Shown: positions 28,896-36,788 of the stretch, piece by piece
How positions within the stretch are numbered: position 1 is the stretch's first letter
Layout of the letters: the number at the start of each line of letters is the position of its first letter
Assembly: GCF_028283785.1 (NCBI RefSeq)
Contig: NZ_JAPWKB010000020.1
Coordinates: forward strand, 62,001-126,000
Reading direction: 5' to 3'
DNA length: 64,000 nt
From: Paraburkholderia sp.
Lineage (GTDB): Bacteria > Pseudomonadota > Gammaproteobacteria > Burkholderiales > Burkholderiaceae
Program-made: the position numbers and the translations under genes
Notes under the pieces: model-generated
The model's database searches: none
Seen by the model: only the letters and a program-made list of their open reading frames with translations
What the model was told of the DNA's origin: nothing

Positions 28896-29884
28896 CGGGG
28901 CGCCTTTGCGGACGATGCCGCGGCTGTCGATGGCGCGGCCGCAGCGGCGGCCGGCGCGGCTGGTGTGGCGGGTCCGGCCGCCGTGGCCGCCGCGGGCGAG
29001 ACCGCGCGGATCGGCTTGTCGGCGGCGTAGGGCGGCGACGCGTTGAGCTGCGCGTCGTTCAGATCGAGCAGCGCGCGCAGCGTCTTGTCGCGCGTCGCGA
29101 AATGCAGCGCGGACCAGTTCGCGGCGATCGTGCGGCGCTCGGTCGTGACCATTCCGCTGACATCGACGACGACCGCTTGCGGCTGCGCGGCCGCGTCGAT
29201 CAGCACGTCGACGATGCGGCCCACTTTCGAACCGTTGCTGCGCACCACGTCGGCATCGAGCAGCGGCAGGGAATCGGCGGTGGGTTGCAGCGCGGCGGTG
29301 GCTTTGGCGCGATCGGCGGCCGACATCTTCGGCGGCGGATTCATCGTCACGGGCGCGGTTTTCGCGGTCGGCGTGAAACGGAACAGCGACCACGGGAAGC
29401 TGACCTTGCGGTCGCCGACGCCGAGGAAGCCTTGCAGGTTCACGACCAGGGTGCGCGGTTTGCCGTTTGCATCGGTGACGAGATCGACCGCGCGGCCGAC
29501 CACCTTGCCGTCCGGACGCTGGACTTCGCTATCGAGCAGCGCACGCGCTTCGCTACGCTCGATCGTGCGGGTGGTGATCAGCGGCGGCGGGGGCGGCGGA
29601 GGCGGCGGCGGCGCGGGCTCGGGCGCAGGCGGCTCGACATGGCGCGGCTTGACGACCGGCTTCTTCGGCTTTTTCGGCTGCGAAGGTTCGGGCTCGGGCG
29701 GTTCGGGCTCCGGGGCGGACGCTTCGACGGGCGCGCTCGCGACTTCGAGGAGCGTCGGCGTCGCTTCGACGATCGGCGCCTGTTGCGGGCCGCGCAGCCA
29801 GCTGCTGCACCCCGACAGGATCAGCGCTGCCATCACGGCGACGATCGGTAGACGGAAAGCTTGACGTGGAAAACCGTCAGTCAT
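28892..29884 (-). CDS. PRC-barrel domain lipoprotein
   Basis: This is a 330-residue lipoprotein. The signal peptide ends in the lipobox LSGC, with Cys26 as the lipidation site. A Pro/Glu/Lys-rich spacer follows (about residues 35-115, including ten consecutive Pro). Two PRC-barrel repeats come next: ALLDSEVQRPDGKVVGRAVD and PLLDADVVRSNGSKVGRIVD. An Ala/Pro-rich tail ends the protein. PRC barrels bind protein or tetrapyrrole partners; here the protein is probably anchored in the envelope with the linker crossing the periplasm. AAGGAG supports the start. It is coupled to the MFS gene by a 4-bp overlap. Confidence 0.88.
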   Translation of the reverse strand: MTDGFPRQAFRLPIVAVMAALILSGCSSWLRGPQQAPIVEATPTLLEVASAPVEASAPEPEPPEPEPSQPKKPKKPVVKPRHVEPPAPEPAPPPPPPPPPPLITTRTIERSEARALLDSEVQRPDGKVVGRAVDLVTDANGKPRTLVVNLQGFLGVGDRKVSFPWSLFRFTPTAKTAPVTMNPPPKMSAADRAKATAALQPTADSLPLLDADVVRSNGSKVGRIVDVLIDAAAQPQAVVVDVSGMVTTERRTIAANWSALHFATRDKTLRALLDLNDAQLNASPPYAADKPIRAVSPAAATAAGPATPAAPAAAAAAPSTAAASSAKAPR

Positions 29885-30338
29885 CAACAAGAACTCCTTG
29901 GCCGGTGCGAAGGGCGCGCGTCGTGGCGCCGCGATTCGCTGGATGGATTGCGTAGGGTGGCCAGAGTTTAACCCGCGAGGGCGGCTGGACCGTCGTTTTG
30001 GCGGCGTACCGGTCATCGACGCGCCTTACCTATCGACGCATCGTCTGTCAGAAAGTGCTGAATCCTGCGTAGGTGTAAACGCCCGGCTGGGTATGACGTT
30101 TCGGCGTCTGCGTGCGGATATAAGCCTCGACGCATGCGGTTCATGCCGGACATGCGATGGGCTATATATTTGTGTTGGCCTACGCTTGCGGCAGTACAAA
30201 AAATATCGCGAAGCGGGATGCATCTCGATGCGTCGAACGTCGCGAACGCAGAACACCAACCCTGCATAGTCAAGAGACGACCCTGATGACGGCTGCGATG
30301 GCGGCCGTTTCAGCATGCTGATAAAGGAGGCACTCATC
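29885..30338. other. Divergent intergenic region before the purine permease
   Basis: This 454-bp region is visibly more A/T-rich around 30155-30205 than its neighbours (GCTATATATTTGTGTTGG, then ACAAAAAATAT), where a promoter is likely. I recognise no riboswitch or gene in it. Confidence 0.4.
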
Positions 30339-31721
30339 ATGATGGAACCCCACGCGCAACCGATCGCCGATACCGGCACCGAAGCCTTTGACGGCAAAGG
30401 GATGATCGACCGTTATTTCGACATTACGGCGCGAGGCAGTTCGCAGCGTCAGGAAATCATTGCCGGCGTCACGACGTTTCTGGCGATGGTGTATTCGGTT
30501 TTCGTCGTACCGGGCATGTTCGGCAAGGCCGGTTTCGACACTAGCGCGGTATTTGTCGCGGTGTGTCTGACGACCGCGTTCGGCTCGTTGCTGATGGGCA
30601 TCTGGGCGCGGCTGCCGATCGCGATTGGCTGCGCGATTTCGCTGACCGCGTTCACCGCATTTGGTCTGGTGTTGGGCAAGGGCTTGCAACCGAACGTCGC
30701 GTTGGGCGCGGTGTTTCTGATGGGCGTGGTATTCACCGCGATCTCGGTGACGGGCGTGCGTTCGTGGATATTGCGGAATCTGCCGACGGGGATTGCGCAC
30801 GGCACGGGGATCGGTATCGGGCTGTTTCTGCTGCTGATCGCCGCGAACGATGTCGGGCTGGTGGTGAAGAATCCGGGCGCGGGATTGCCGGTGTCGCTGG
30901 GGCATATCACCGCGTTGCCGGCGTTGATGTCGGTGGCGGGGCTGGCGGCGATTTTCGGCCTGGTGCGGCGTCGGGTGCCGGGCGCGATCCTGATCGTGAT
31001 CGTGGCGATTTCGGCGATTGCGTTGCTGATCGATCCGTCGGTGGCTTTTCACGGCGTGTTTGCGGTGCCGTCGTTGAGCGCGCCGGGGCATGCGTCGCTG
31101 ATCGGCGCGATGGACATCAAGGGCGCGTTGTCGCTGGCGGTGTTGCCGAGCGTGCTGGCGTTGGTGATGACTGCGGTATTCGATGCAACGGGGACGATTC
31201 GCGCCGTTGCCGGGCAGGCCGGGCAACTCGATGCCGATGGCCGGATCATCAATGGCGGGCGCGCGTTGACAGCGGATTCGGTGAGTTCGATCTTTTCCGG
31301 TTTGCTGGGCGGCGCGCCGGCCGCGGCCTATATCGAATCGACCGTCGGAGTGGCCGCGGGTGCGAAGACCGGGCTTGCCGCAGCGGTCGTGGGCGCGCTG
31401 TTTCTGGTGGTGATGTTTTTCTCGCCGCTGGCGGGGTTGGTGCCGTCTTATGCGACAGCGCCGGCTTTGATGTACGTCGGGTTGTTGATGCTGTCGAGCG
31501 TGAGCAAGCTCGATATGGACGATATGGTCGATGCGATGTCCGGGTTGGTGTGTGCGGTGTTTATCGTGCTGACCGCGAATATCGTGACGGGGATTATGTT
31601 GGGGTTTTGTACGCTGGTGATCGGGCGCGTGGTGAGTGGGGAAGTGCGGAGGTTGAATGTTGGGACGGTGGTGATTGCGGTTGGGTTGGCGGGGTTTTAT
31701 TTGGGGGGATGGGCTATTTGA
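30339..31721 (+). CDS. AzgA-type guanine/hypoxanthine (NCS2) permease
   Basis: This is a proton-coupled purine importer of 460 residues with about 13 membrane segments. It opens with the family's FDITARGSSQRQEIIAGVTT and has VFDATGTIRAVAGQAG and STVGVAAGAKTGLAAAVVGA, typical of the AzgA (GhxP/PbuG) branch of NCS2. The start at 30339 is set by AAGGAGG eight bases upstream; a reading from 30315 would include that site. The last 60 codons or so are written with G- and T-ending codons unlike the rest of the gene, merging into the G+T-rich tract after the stop. Confidence 0.93.
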   Translation: MMEPHAQPIADTGTEAFDGKGMIDRYFDITARGSSQRQEIIAGVTTFLAMVYSVFVVPGMFGKAGFDTSAVFVAVCLTTAFGSLLMGIWARLPIAIGCAISLTAFTAFGLVLGKGLQPNVALGAVFLMGVVFTAISVTGVRSWILRNLPTGIAHGTGIGIGLFLLLIAANDVGLVVKNPGAGLPVSLGHITALPALMSVAGLAAIFGLVRRRVPGAILIVIVAISAIALLIDPSVAFHGVFAVPSLSAPGHASLIGAMDIKGALSLAVLPSVLALVMTAVFDATGTIRAVAGQAGQLDADGRIINGGRALTADSVSSIFSGLLGGAPAAAYIESTVGVAAGAKTGLAAAVVGALFLVVMFFSPLAGLVPSYATAPALMYVGLLMLSSVSKLDMDDMVDAMSGLVCAVFIVLTANIVTGIMLGFCTLVIGRVVSGEVRRLNVGTVVIAVGLAGFYLGGWAI

Positions 31722-31774
31722 GGTTTTGGTTTTTGGGTTTGGTTTTGGGTTTGGGTTTGGGTTTGGGCTGGTTT
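31722..31774. repeat. G+T-rich tract with (TTTGGG)n
   Basis: The stretch directly after the permease stop contains no A or C except one C and consists of TTTGGG/TTTTGG units. It leads into the composite repeat at 31775. Confidence 0.8.
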
Positions 31775-32651
31775 GGTTGTCCCGGTTTCGCGCTGGTCTG
31801 CCTGGATCGTCCCTGTGCGGGACCGCACCTACTTTTCTTTGCTCGCGCAAAGAAAAGTAGGCAAAAGAAAGCGTGTTTACACCGCCACTCCGTAGCGAGT
31901 GGCGTCTAGTAATTTTCGGGTAGTGGACCGCGCACGTTTGGAGTGGTCGGTTGGTTTTTCATGGTGGTCCGCGCCCGCACATCCCGCCCGCTTCGCGGCG
32001 GTAGCCCAGTTCAAAAACCCATTTTCGCCACGCTATTTTTCGCCTTCTCGACGGTTCCGGCGCTGGATCGAAAGCCGCCTTGCGGCACGGTATTCGGCCG
32101 TTTTTTCGACGTTTAGGCGTCGGCTCAATGCCCGGTTTGCGCCACGGCATTCGCCCGTTTTTCGACGGTTCCGGCGTCAGCTCAAAACTCGGTTCACGCC
32201 ACACGATTCGCCAGCATTCACGACAACACCAGCGTCCGGCCCAAGGCCCGGTTTGCGCCATGGCATTCACCCGACTTCACGATGGTTTTTACGTTCCGCG
32301 TAGCCTGGAATTTTGCGCGCGCGACCCGACCGGCGCGTGCCAGGAAAATGGGTGTTGTGACGGACGAAGTGCAGCGCGCGAATGACGCCGAGAGAAAAAG
32401 ACGGGGCTGTGCCCGTCGGCTGTCGCGGAGCGAACAGCCGGAACGAATGACTGCCTTGTCACCAAGGCAAGCGGTGCGGCAACTCAAATCGTGCGCGGAC
32501 CACTACCCGAAAAATACTAGACGCCACTCGCTACGAAGCGGCGGTGTAAACGCGCTTTCTTTTGCCTACTTTTCTTTGCGCGAGCAAAGAAAAGTAGGTG
32601 CGGTCCCGCACAGGGACGATCCAGGCAGACCATCGCGAAACCGGGACAACC
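31775..32651. repeat. Composite inverted-ended repeat element, copy 1
   Basis: About 877 bp bounded by GGTTGTCCCGGTTTC and its inverted copy. Inside each end lie TGGTCTGCCTGGATCGTCCC and a perfect 15-bp-stem hairpin, CCTACTTTTCTTTGC plus complement (31828-31861 and 32565-32598), followed by an ACACCGCC-x-CTxCGTAGCGAGTGGCGTC block. Between the ends are imperfect units of about 57 bp starting near 32018, 32073, 32131, 32188 and 32247. No transposase is encoded, and the arginine-rich reading frames across it follow the DNA repeats. The element matches copy 2 at 42651 in opposite orientation. Confidence 0.85.
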
Positions 32652-32726
32652 ACCCAAAGCCAGACCATCGCGAAACCGGGACAACCACCCAAAGCCAAAC
32701 CATCGCGAAACCGGGGCAACCAAACC
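32629..32726. repeat. 35-bp tandem repeat, nearly three units
   Basis: Units begin ACCATCGCGAAACCGGGACA at 32629, 32664 and 32699, exactly 35 bp apart. They extend the right edge of composite element copy 1 by repeating its terminal motif. Confidence 0.85.
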
Positions 32727-32757
32727 CCCAGCGACCCGCAAAACCAAACCTGCCCCC

Positions 32758-32940
32758 TCACAATGACATATCAAAAGCAGGCCGCAAAAAAACCTCAATC
32801 GCCATCACCGCCAACCCCATCGCCGCGGTCGACAACGTCAACGTCCCATATTCGTCATATCGCGAGTCATAAAGACACGCCACGACGAACAGGATCGCCA
32901 TGAGATTCGTCAGCCAGTCAAAGTTAAGCGCCAGGTCCAT
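32758..32940 (-). CDS. Small membrane protein, probably 5'-truncated by a frameshift
   Basis: The 60-residue reading starts MDLALNFDWLTNLMAILF and has two hydrophobic segments. No good ribosome-binding site precedes it. The frame stays open upstream to about 33015 and reads ARILLLHFTVAILATPSGTD, which looks like another membrane helix but lacks a start. One frame over, TTG at 33029 begins MLIRKFG. Adding one base near 33005 would join them into about 90 residues. The natural gene is therefore probably 32758 to about 33029 with a one-base deletion. The family is not recognised. Confidence 0.55.
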   Translation of the reverse strand: MDLALNFDWLTNLMAILFVVACLYDSRYDEYGTLTLSTAAMGLAVMAIEVFLRPAFDMSL

Positions 32941-33038
32941 CCAGTCATCCGTGCCCGAAGGCGTCGCGAGAATCGCTACCGTGAAGTGAAGTAGCAGAAT
33001 TCTAGCGAGCCGAACTTACGGATGAGCAACAGAAAACC

Positions 33039-33944
33039 TTACGCGGCCGACAGCATCTCCGTCCTGATCCAGTCGTTCACCGACGTCCGCTCCGGCTGCC
33101 AGCCCAACTGCGTGCGCAACCGCTCGCCGCGCACGCGGCTGTTCGACCCCAATCCATACGACGCCATCTCGTATCCCCATTCCGCTTTCGCTGCATCGAT
33201 CGGCCACGCTTGCGGTCCGTCCAGCTTCAACGCTTCGGCAATCGCAACACTCATCTCGCGGAACGACGCTTCGCCACTTTCGACAAAATAGAACGTGCCC
33301 GCGGGTGCCTTCGCCAACGCAAGACGATACGCATCGACCACGTCGTCGATATGCACGTTCGACCAGATGTTGCTGCCGCTACCCACGTGCCGCACGACAC
33401 CGCTCTTCTGCGCCTGACGCACCAGTCGCGGCAATTGCACGCTCGCGCTGCCGGCGATCACGCCATTGCCGTAAATCAGCGTGTTGCACAACACGGCGGC
33501 GCGCACGCCGCGCTTCGCTGCGTCGAGCACGAGCGTGTCGATCGCCACGCGCGGCGCCTTGTCGGCGGTCGGCTCGGGCAACGCGTCCTCGTGATAGATC
33601 TGCGCCGCGCCCGCTTCGCCGCCCGACGCATCGCCGACGATGCTCGATCCGCTCGTGTGCAACAACGGCTTGCCCGATCCCGCGAGTCCGTCGATCAACG
33701 CTTCGACCGCGCCGCGATGGTCGCTGTCGGCGGCATTGATCACGGCATCCGCCCACTTCGCTTCGGCAATCAGCAACTCGCGATCGTCGAGCGAGCCGAT
33801 CACGGCTTCGATGCCGTGACGCTTCAGTTCGGCGGCGTTTTCCGTCTTGCGCGTCAATCCGCGCACGTGATGGCCGTCGCGGGCGAGTCCTGCCGCAATC
33901 GATCCGCCAATAAAACCGCTGGCGCCGGTGATGAAGATGTTCAT
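33039..33944 (-). CDS. NAD-dependent epimerase/dehydratase-like SDR
   Basis: This is a 301-residue extended/atypical short-chain dehydrogenase. The nucleotide-binding start is MNIFITGASGFIGGSIAAGL with GASGFIG, followed by NAADSD, the HTSGSSIVGD strand, and VLCNTLIYGNGV in place of a classical YxxxK. It resembles the COG0451 group of NAD(P)-binding proteins. The substrate is unknown. The start at 33944 has AGGA upstream; readings beyond it are unrelated. It is divergent from the hut cluster. Confidence 0.88.
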   Translation of the reverse strand: MNIFITGASGFIGGSIAAGLARDGHHVRGLTRKTENAAELKRHGIEAVIGSLDDRELLIAEAKWADAVINAADSDHRGAVEALIDGLAGSGKPLLHTSGSSIVGDASGGEAGAAQIYHEDALPEPTADKAPRVAIDTLVLDAAKRGVRAAVLCNTLIYGNGVIAGSASVQLPRLVRQAQKSGVVRHVGSGSNIWSNVHIDDVVDAYRLALAKAPAGTFYFVESGEASFREMSVAIAEALKLDGPQAWPIDAAKAEWGYEMASYGLGSNSRVRGERLRTQLGWQPERTSVNDWIRTEMLSAA

Positions 33945-34222
33945 GACGTGTCCTGTTGGCTCAAATGTCTGGAATGACGCCGGAACGTGACGGCTGGCGT
34001 TGCGTTCCGGGTGTCGAGGATCACAGTATCGGTCGTCCTGATTCGTGCAAAAAGCGGCTTTGCTTGAAAAGAATGTTGATTTGAAATCATCAATCGCCCG
34101 CTTGAAATAGCAGTGGCGCACCGGACTGCGCGGATTCGCGCCACTTTCCCGCATTCGACCTATCGCTTTGGCGCGCGCGACCTAAGCTGTTTTTGGCGGA
34201 TTGGCATTCGCTTTTATGGACG

Positions 34223-34232
34223 TGTATATACA
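34223..34232. promoter_or_regulatory. Distal HutC-like operator
   Basis: The perfect palindrome TGTATATACA, followed by AG, is the core of the HutC/GntR operator. It lies 235 bp upstream of hutH and could also serve the divergent epimerase gene. Confidence 0.55.
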
Positions 34233-34398
34233 AGTAGACCGCTGCGTGGCGTCGCGCGACGGCCGCGATTTCAATGCTTTCGCTTACTTTCCTGCTGGCT
34301 GGGAAATCGCTGCGAAAAGGAAAAAATCGGCCGGAAAGGCTTGTCGGAAGGCTTTCATCCGTAATGGAAAGCCCTGATCGATCAGTCACAGAAACCAG

Positions 34399-34410
34399 TT
34401 GTATATACAA
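34399..34410. promoter_or_regulatory. HutC operator upstream of hutH
   Basis: The 12-bp perfect palindrome TTGTATATACAA lies 48 bp before the hutH ATG. It matches the known HutC site type (CTTGTAT-N-ATACAAG-like) and is the strongest candidate for histidine/urocanate-responsive repression. Confidence 0.75.
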
Positions 34411-34436
34411 GCTGACGCCGCTAGACTTCTCTCAAA

Positions 34437-34446
34437 TTGTATAGAC
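34437..34446. promoter_or_regulatory. Imperfect third HutC-like half site at the hutH leader
   Basis: TTGTATAGAC repeats the left half of the operator at 34399, 38 bp downstream, and abuts the hutH ribosome-binding site (AGGA at 34447-34450). Confidence 0.4.
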
Positions 34447-34457
34447 AGGATGCCACG

Positions 34458-35981
34458 ATGATTCTCAAGCCCGGTTACCTCACTTTGTCCCAACTTCGTC
34501 AGATCGCGCGTGAGCCGGTGACGTTGCAACTCGACCCGGCGAGCCACGCCGCGATCGACGCCTGTGCCAAAGCGGTCGAAGACATCGCCGCGAAGGGCGA
34601 ACCCGCGTACGGCATCAACACGGGTTTCGGCCGTCTGGCCAGCACGCATATCCCGCGCGATCAACTCGAACTGCTGCAACGCAATCTGGTGCTGTCGCAT
34701 GCGGTCGGTGTCGGCGCGCCGATGTCGGCGCCGGTCGTGCGCCTGCTGATCGCGCTGAAGCTGTCGAGCCTCGGTCGCGGTCACTCGGGCATCCGCCGCG
34801 AAGTGATGGATGCGCTGATCACGCTGTTCAACGCCGACGTGCTGCCGGTGATTCCCGTCAAGGGTTCGGTTGGTGCCTCGGGCGACCTCGCGCCGCTCGC
34901 GCATATGTCGGCGACGCTGCTCGGCGTTGGCGAAGTGCTCGCGAAGGGTGAACGCATGCCCGCGACCGAAGGTCTGCGCCTCGTCGGTCTCGAACCGCTG
35001 ACGTTGCAGGCGAAGGAAGGCCTCGCGCTGCTGAACGGCACGCAGGCATCGACCGCGCTCGCGCTGTACAACATGTTCGCCATCGAAGACCTGTATCGCA
35101 CGGCGCTGGTCTCCGGTTCGCTGTCGGTCGATGCAGCCGAAGGCTCGGTCAAGCCGTTCGACGCGCGCATCCACGCGTTGCGCGGTCATCAAGGCCAGAT
35201 CGATGCGGCGACGGCGTATCGCGCGTTGCTCGATGGCTCGGCGATCAATATTTCGCACGCCGGTTGCGACAAGGTGCAAGACCCGTACAGCCTGCGTTGC
35301 CAGCCGCAAGTGATGGGCGCGTGTCTCGACCAGATGCGCCACGCCGCCGACGTTCTGCTGATCGAAGCGAACGCCGTGTCGGACAACCCGCTGATTTTCC
35401 CGGATACCGGTGAAGTGCTGTCGGGCGGCAACTTCCATGCGGAGCCGGTCGCGTTCGCGGCGGACAACCTCGCACTTGCGGCCGCCGAAATCGGCGCGCT
35501 CGCCGAGCGTCGCATCGCGTTGCTGATCGACGCTACGTTGTCGGGTCTGCCGCCGTTCCTCGTCCGCGATGGCGGCGTGAATTCGGGCTTCATGATTGCG
35601 CACGTGACGGCTGCGGCGCTCGCGTCGGAAAACAAGACGCTCGCGCATCCGGCTTCGGTCGATTCGCTGCCGACGTCCGCGAATCAGGAAGACCATGTGT
35701 CGATGGCGACGTTCGCTGCGCGCAAGCTCGGCGACATCGCCGAAAACACCGCCAACATCCTGTCGATCGAACTGCTCGCTGCTGCACAAGGCGTCGATCT
35801 GCGCGCGCCGCATCGCACCAGCCCGAGTCTGCAAAAGGTGATGGACACGATCCGCAAGGACGTCGCGCACTACGAACTCGATCACTACTTCGCGCCGGAT
35901 ATCGAGGCTGTCACGCGTCTGGTGCAGAACGGCACGATCGCGTCGCACGCGCCGTTCTCGTTCGCGTCCGAACAGAAGTAA
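34458..35981 (+). CDS. hutH: Histidine ammonia-lyase
   Basis: Converts L-histidine to urocanate and ammonia, the first step of histidine utilisation in the cytoplasm. The 507-residue protein contains the MIO-forming Ala-Ser-Gly inside GSVGASGDLAPLAHM at about residues 136-150, AYGINTGFGRL near residue 47, and NPLIFPDTGEVLSGGNFH. The start follows the AGGA site and matches the family N-terminus. It is the first gene of the cluster, downstream of the operator group. Confidence 0.98.
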   Translation: MILKPGYLTLSQLRQIAREPVTLQLDPASHAAIDACAKAVEDIAAKGEPAYGINTGFGRLASTHIPRDQLELLQRNLVLSHAVGVGAPMSAPVVRLLIALKLSSLGRGHSGIRREVMDALITLFNADVLPVIPVKGSVGASGDLAPLAHMSATLLGVGEVLAKGERMPATEGLRLVGLEPLTLQAKEGLALLNGTQASTALALYNMFAIEDLYRTALVSGSLSVDAAEGSVKPFDARIHALRGHQGQIDAATAYRALLDGSAINISHAGCDKVQDPYSLRCQPQVMGACLDQMRHAADVLLIEANAVSDNPLIFPDTGEVLSGGNFHAEPVAFAADNLALAAAEIGALAERRIALLIDATLSGLPPFLVRDGGVNSGFMIAHVTAAALASENKTLAHPASVDSLPTSANQEDHVSMATFAARKLGDIAENTANILSIELLAAAQGVDLRAPHRTSPSLQKVMDTIRKDVAHYELDHYFAPDIEAVTRLVQNGTIASHAPFSFASEQK

Positions 35982-36021
35982 GCCCGCACGGCACCCACGG
36001 CACCTACGGCACCTACGTCAG

Positions 36022-36717
36022 ATGAACGCACCGGCATATCAGGGCATCAAGGACTTCATCCTCGCGCGCATTCACGCGGGCGAATGGGGCGAAGGCGACC
36101 AGGTGCCGTCGGAAAACGAACTGGCGCGCGAGTTCAGCGTCGCGCGAATGACTGTCAACCGCGCGTTGCGCGAGTTGACCGCCGAGCAGGTGCTCACGCG
36201 CGTGCAGGGTTCGGGCACCTTCGTCGCGCGTCCGAAATACGAGTCCACGCTGGTGGCGATCCGCAGCATTTCCGACGAGATCGTCGCGCGCGGTCACCGG
36301 CATCGCGCGGACGTGCTGCATCTGGGCGCGAGCATCGCCGACGAAGCGCTCGCCGATGAAATGCAACTGAGCGCGGGCAGTCCGGTGTTTCATTCGCGCG
36401 TGCTGCATTTCGAAAACGACGAGCCGGTGCAACTCGAAGCACGCTGGGTCAATCCGGCCGTCGCGCCCGAATACGCGTTGCAGGACTTTACGAACACGAC
36501 GCCGAATCAGTATCTGGTGCGCGTCGCGCCGTTGCAGCGGGTCGAATACCGGATCGAGGCCGCCACGCCCGATGCGGCGTCACGCGCGCTGCTGACGATG
36601 GACCTCACCGAGCCGTGTCTGGTGCTGCACCGTCGCACGTGGTCGAAGAGCGTGGTGGCCTCGGTGGCGAATCTGTGGCATCCGGGCAACCGTTACCGTT
36701 TCACCGGTCATTTCTGA
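36022..36717 (+). CDS. hutC: Histidine utilisation repressor HutC (GntR/UTRA family)
   Basis: A repressor of 231 residues. The GntR winged helix is at about residues 5-70 (IKDFILARIHAGEWGEGDQV, then PSENELAREFSVARMTVNRA). The UTRA ligand-binding domain is at about 90-230, ending GNRYRFTGHF. It normally senses urocanate and represses the hut genes. The gene lies inside its own cluster, between hutH and hutU, and the TGTATATACA sites before hutH are its likely operators. The 40-bp spacer from hutH carries a small tandem CGGCACC repeat. Confidence 0.96.
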   Translation: MNAPAYQGIKDFILARIHAGEWGEGDQVPSENELAREFSVARMTVNRALRELTAEQVLTRVQGSGTFVARPKYESTLVAIRSISDEIVARGHRHRADVLHLGASIADEALADEMQLSAGSPVFHSRVLHFENDEPVQLEARWVNPAVAPEYALQDFTNTTPNQYLVRVAPLQRVEYRIEAATPDAASRALLTMDLTEPCLVLHRRTWSKSVVASVANLWHPGNRYRFTGHF

Positions 36718-36788
36718 TCGCGCCTGTTCTCCCGAGAACCCGTCGCTTCGTTTTTACTTTCGAGCAATCCCAGCAACTGAGGGCCACC

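Noticed and set aside
27648..29393. A longer (581-codon) reading of the minus-strand MFS gene
   Set aside because: The extra N-terminus is arginine-rich and antisense-like across the PRC-barrel gene; the ATG at 28895 starts at the first helix region.
31722..31774. Telomere-like (TTTGGG)n as a replicon end
   Set aside because: Only a few hexamers, inside continuous chromosomal sequence and matched by a second tract at 42582.
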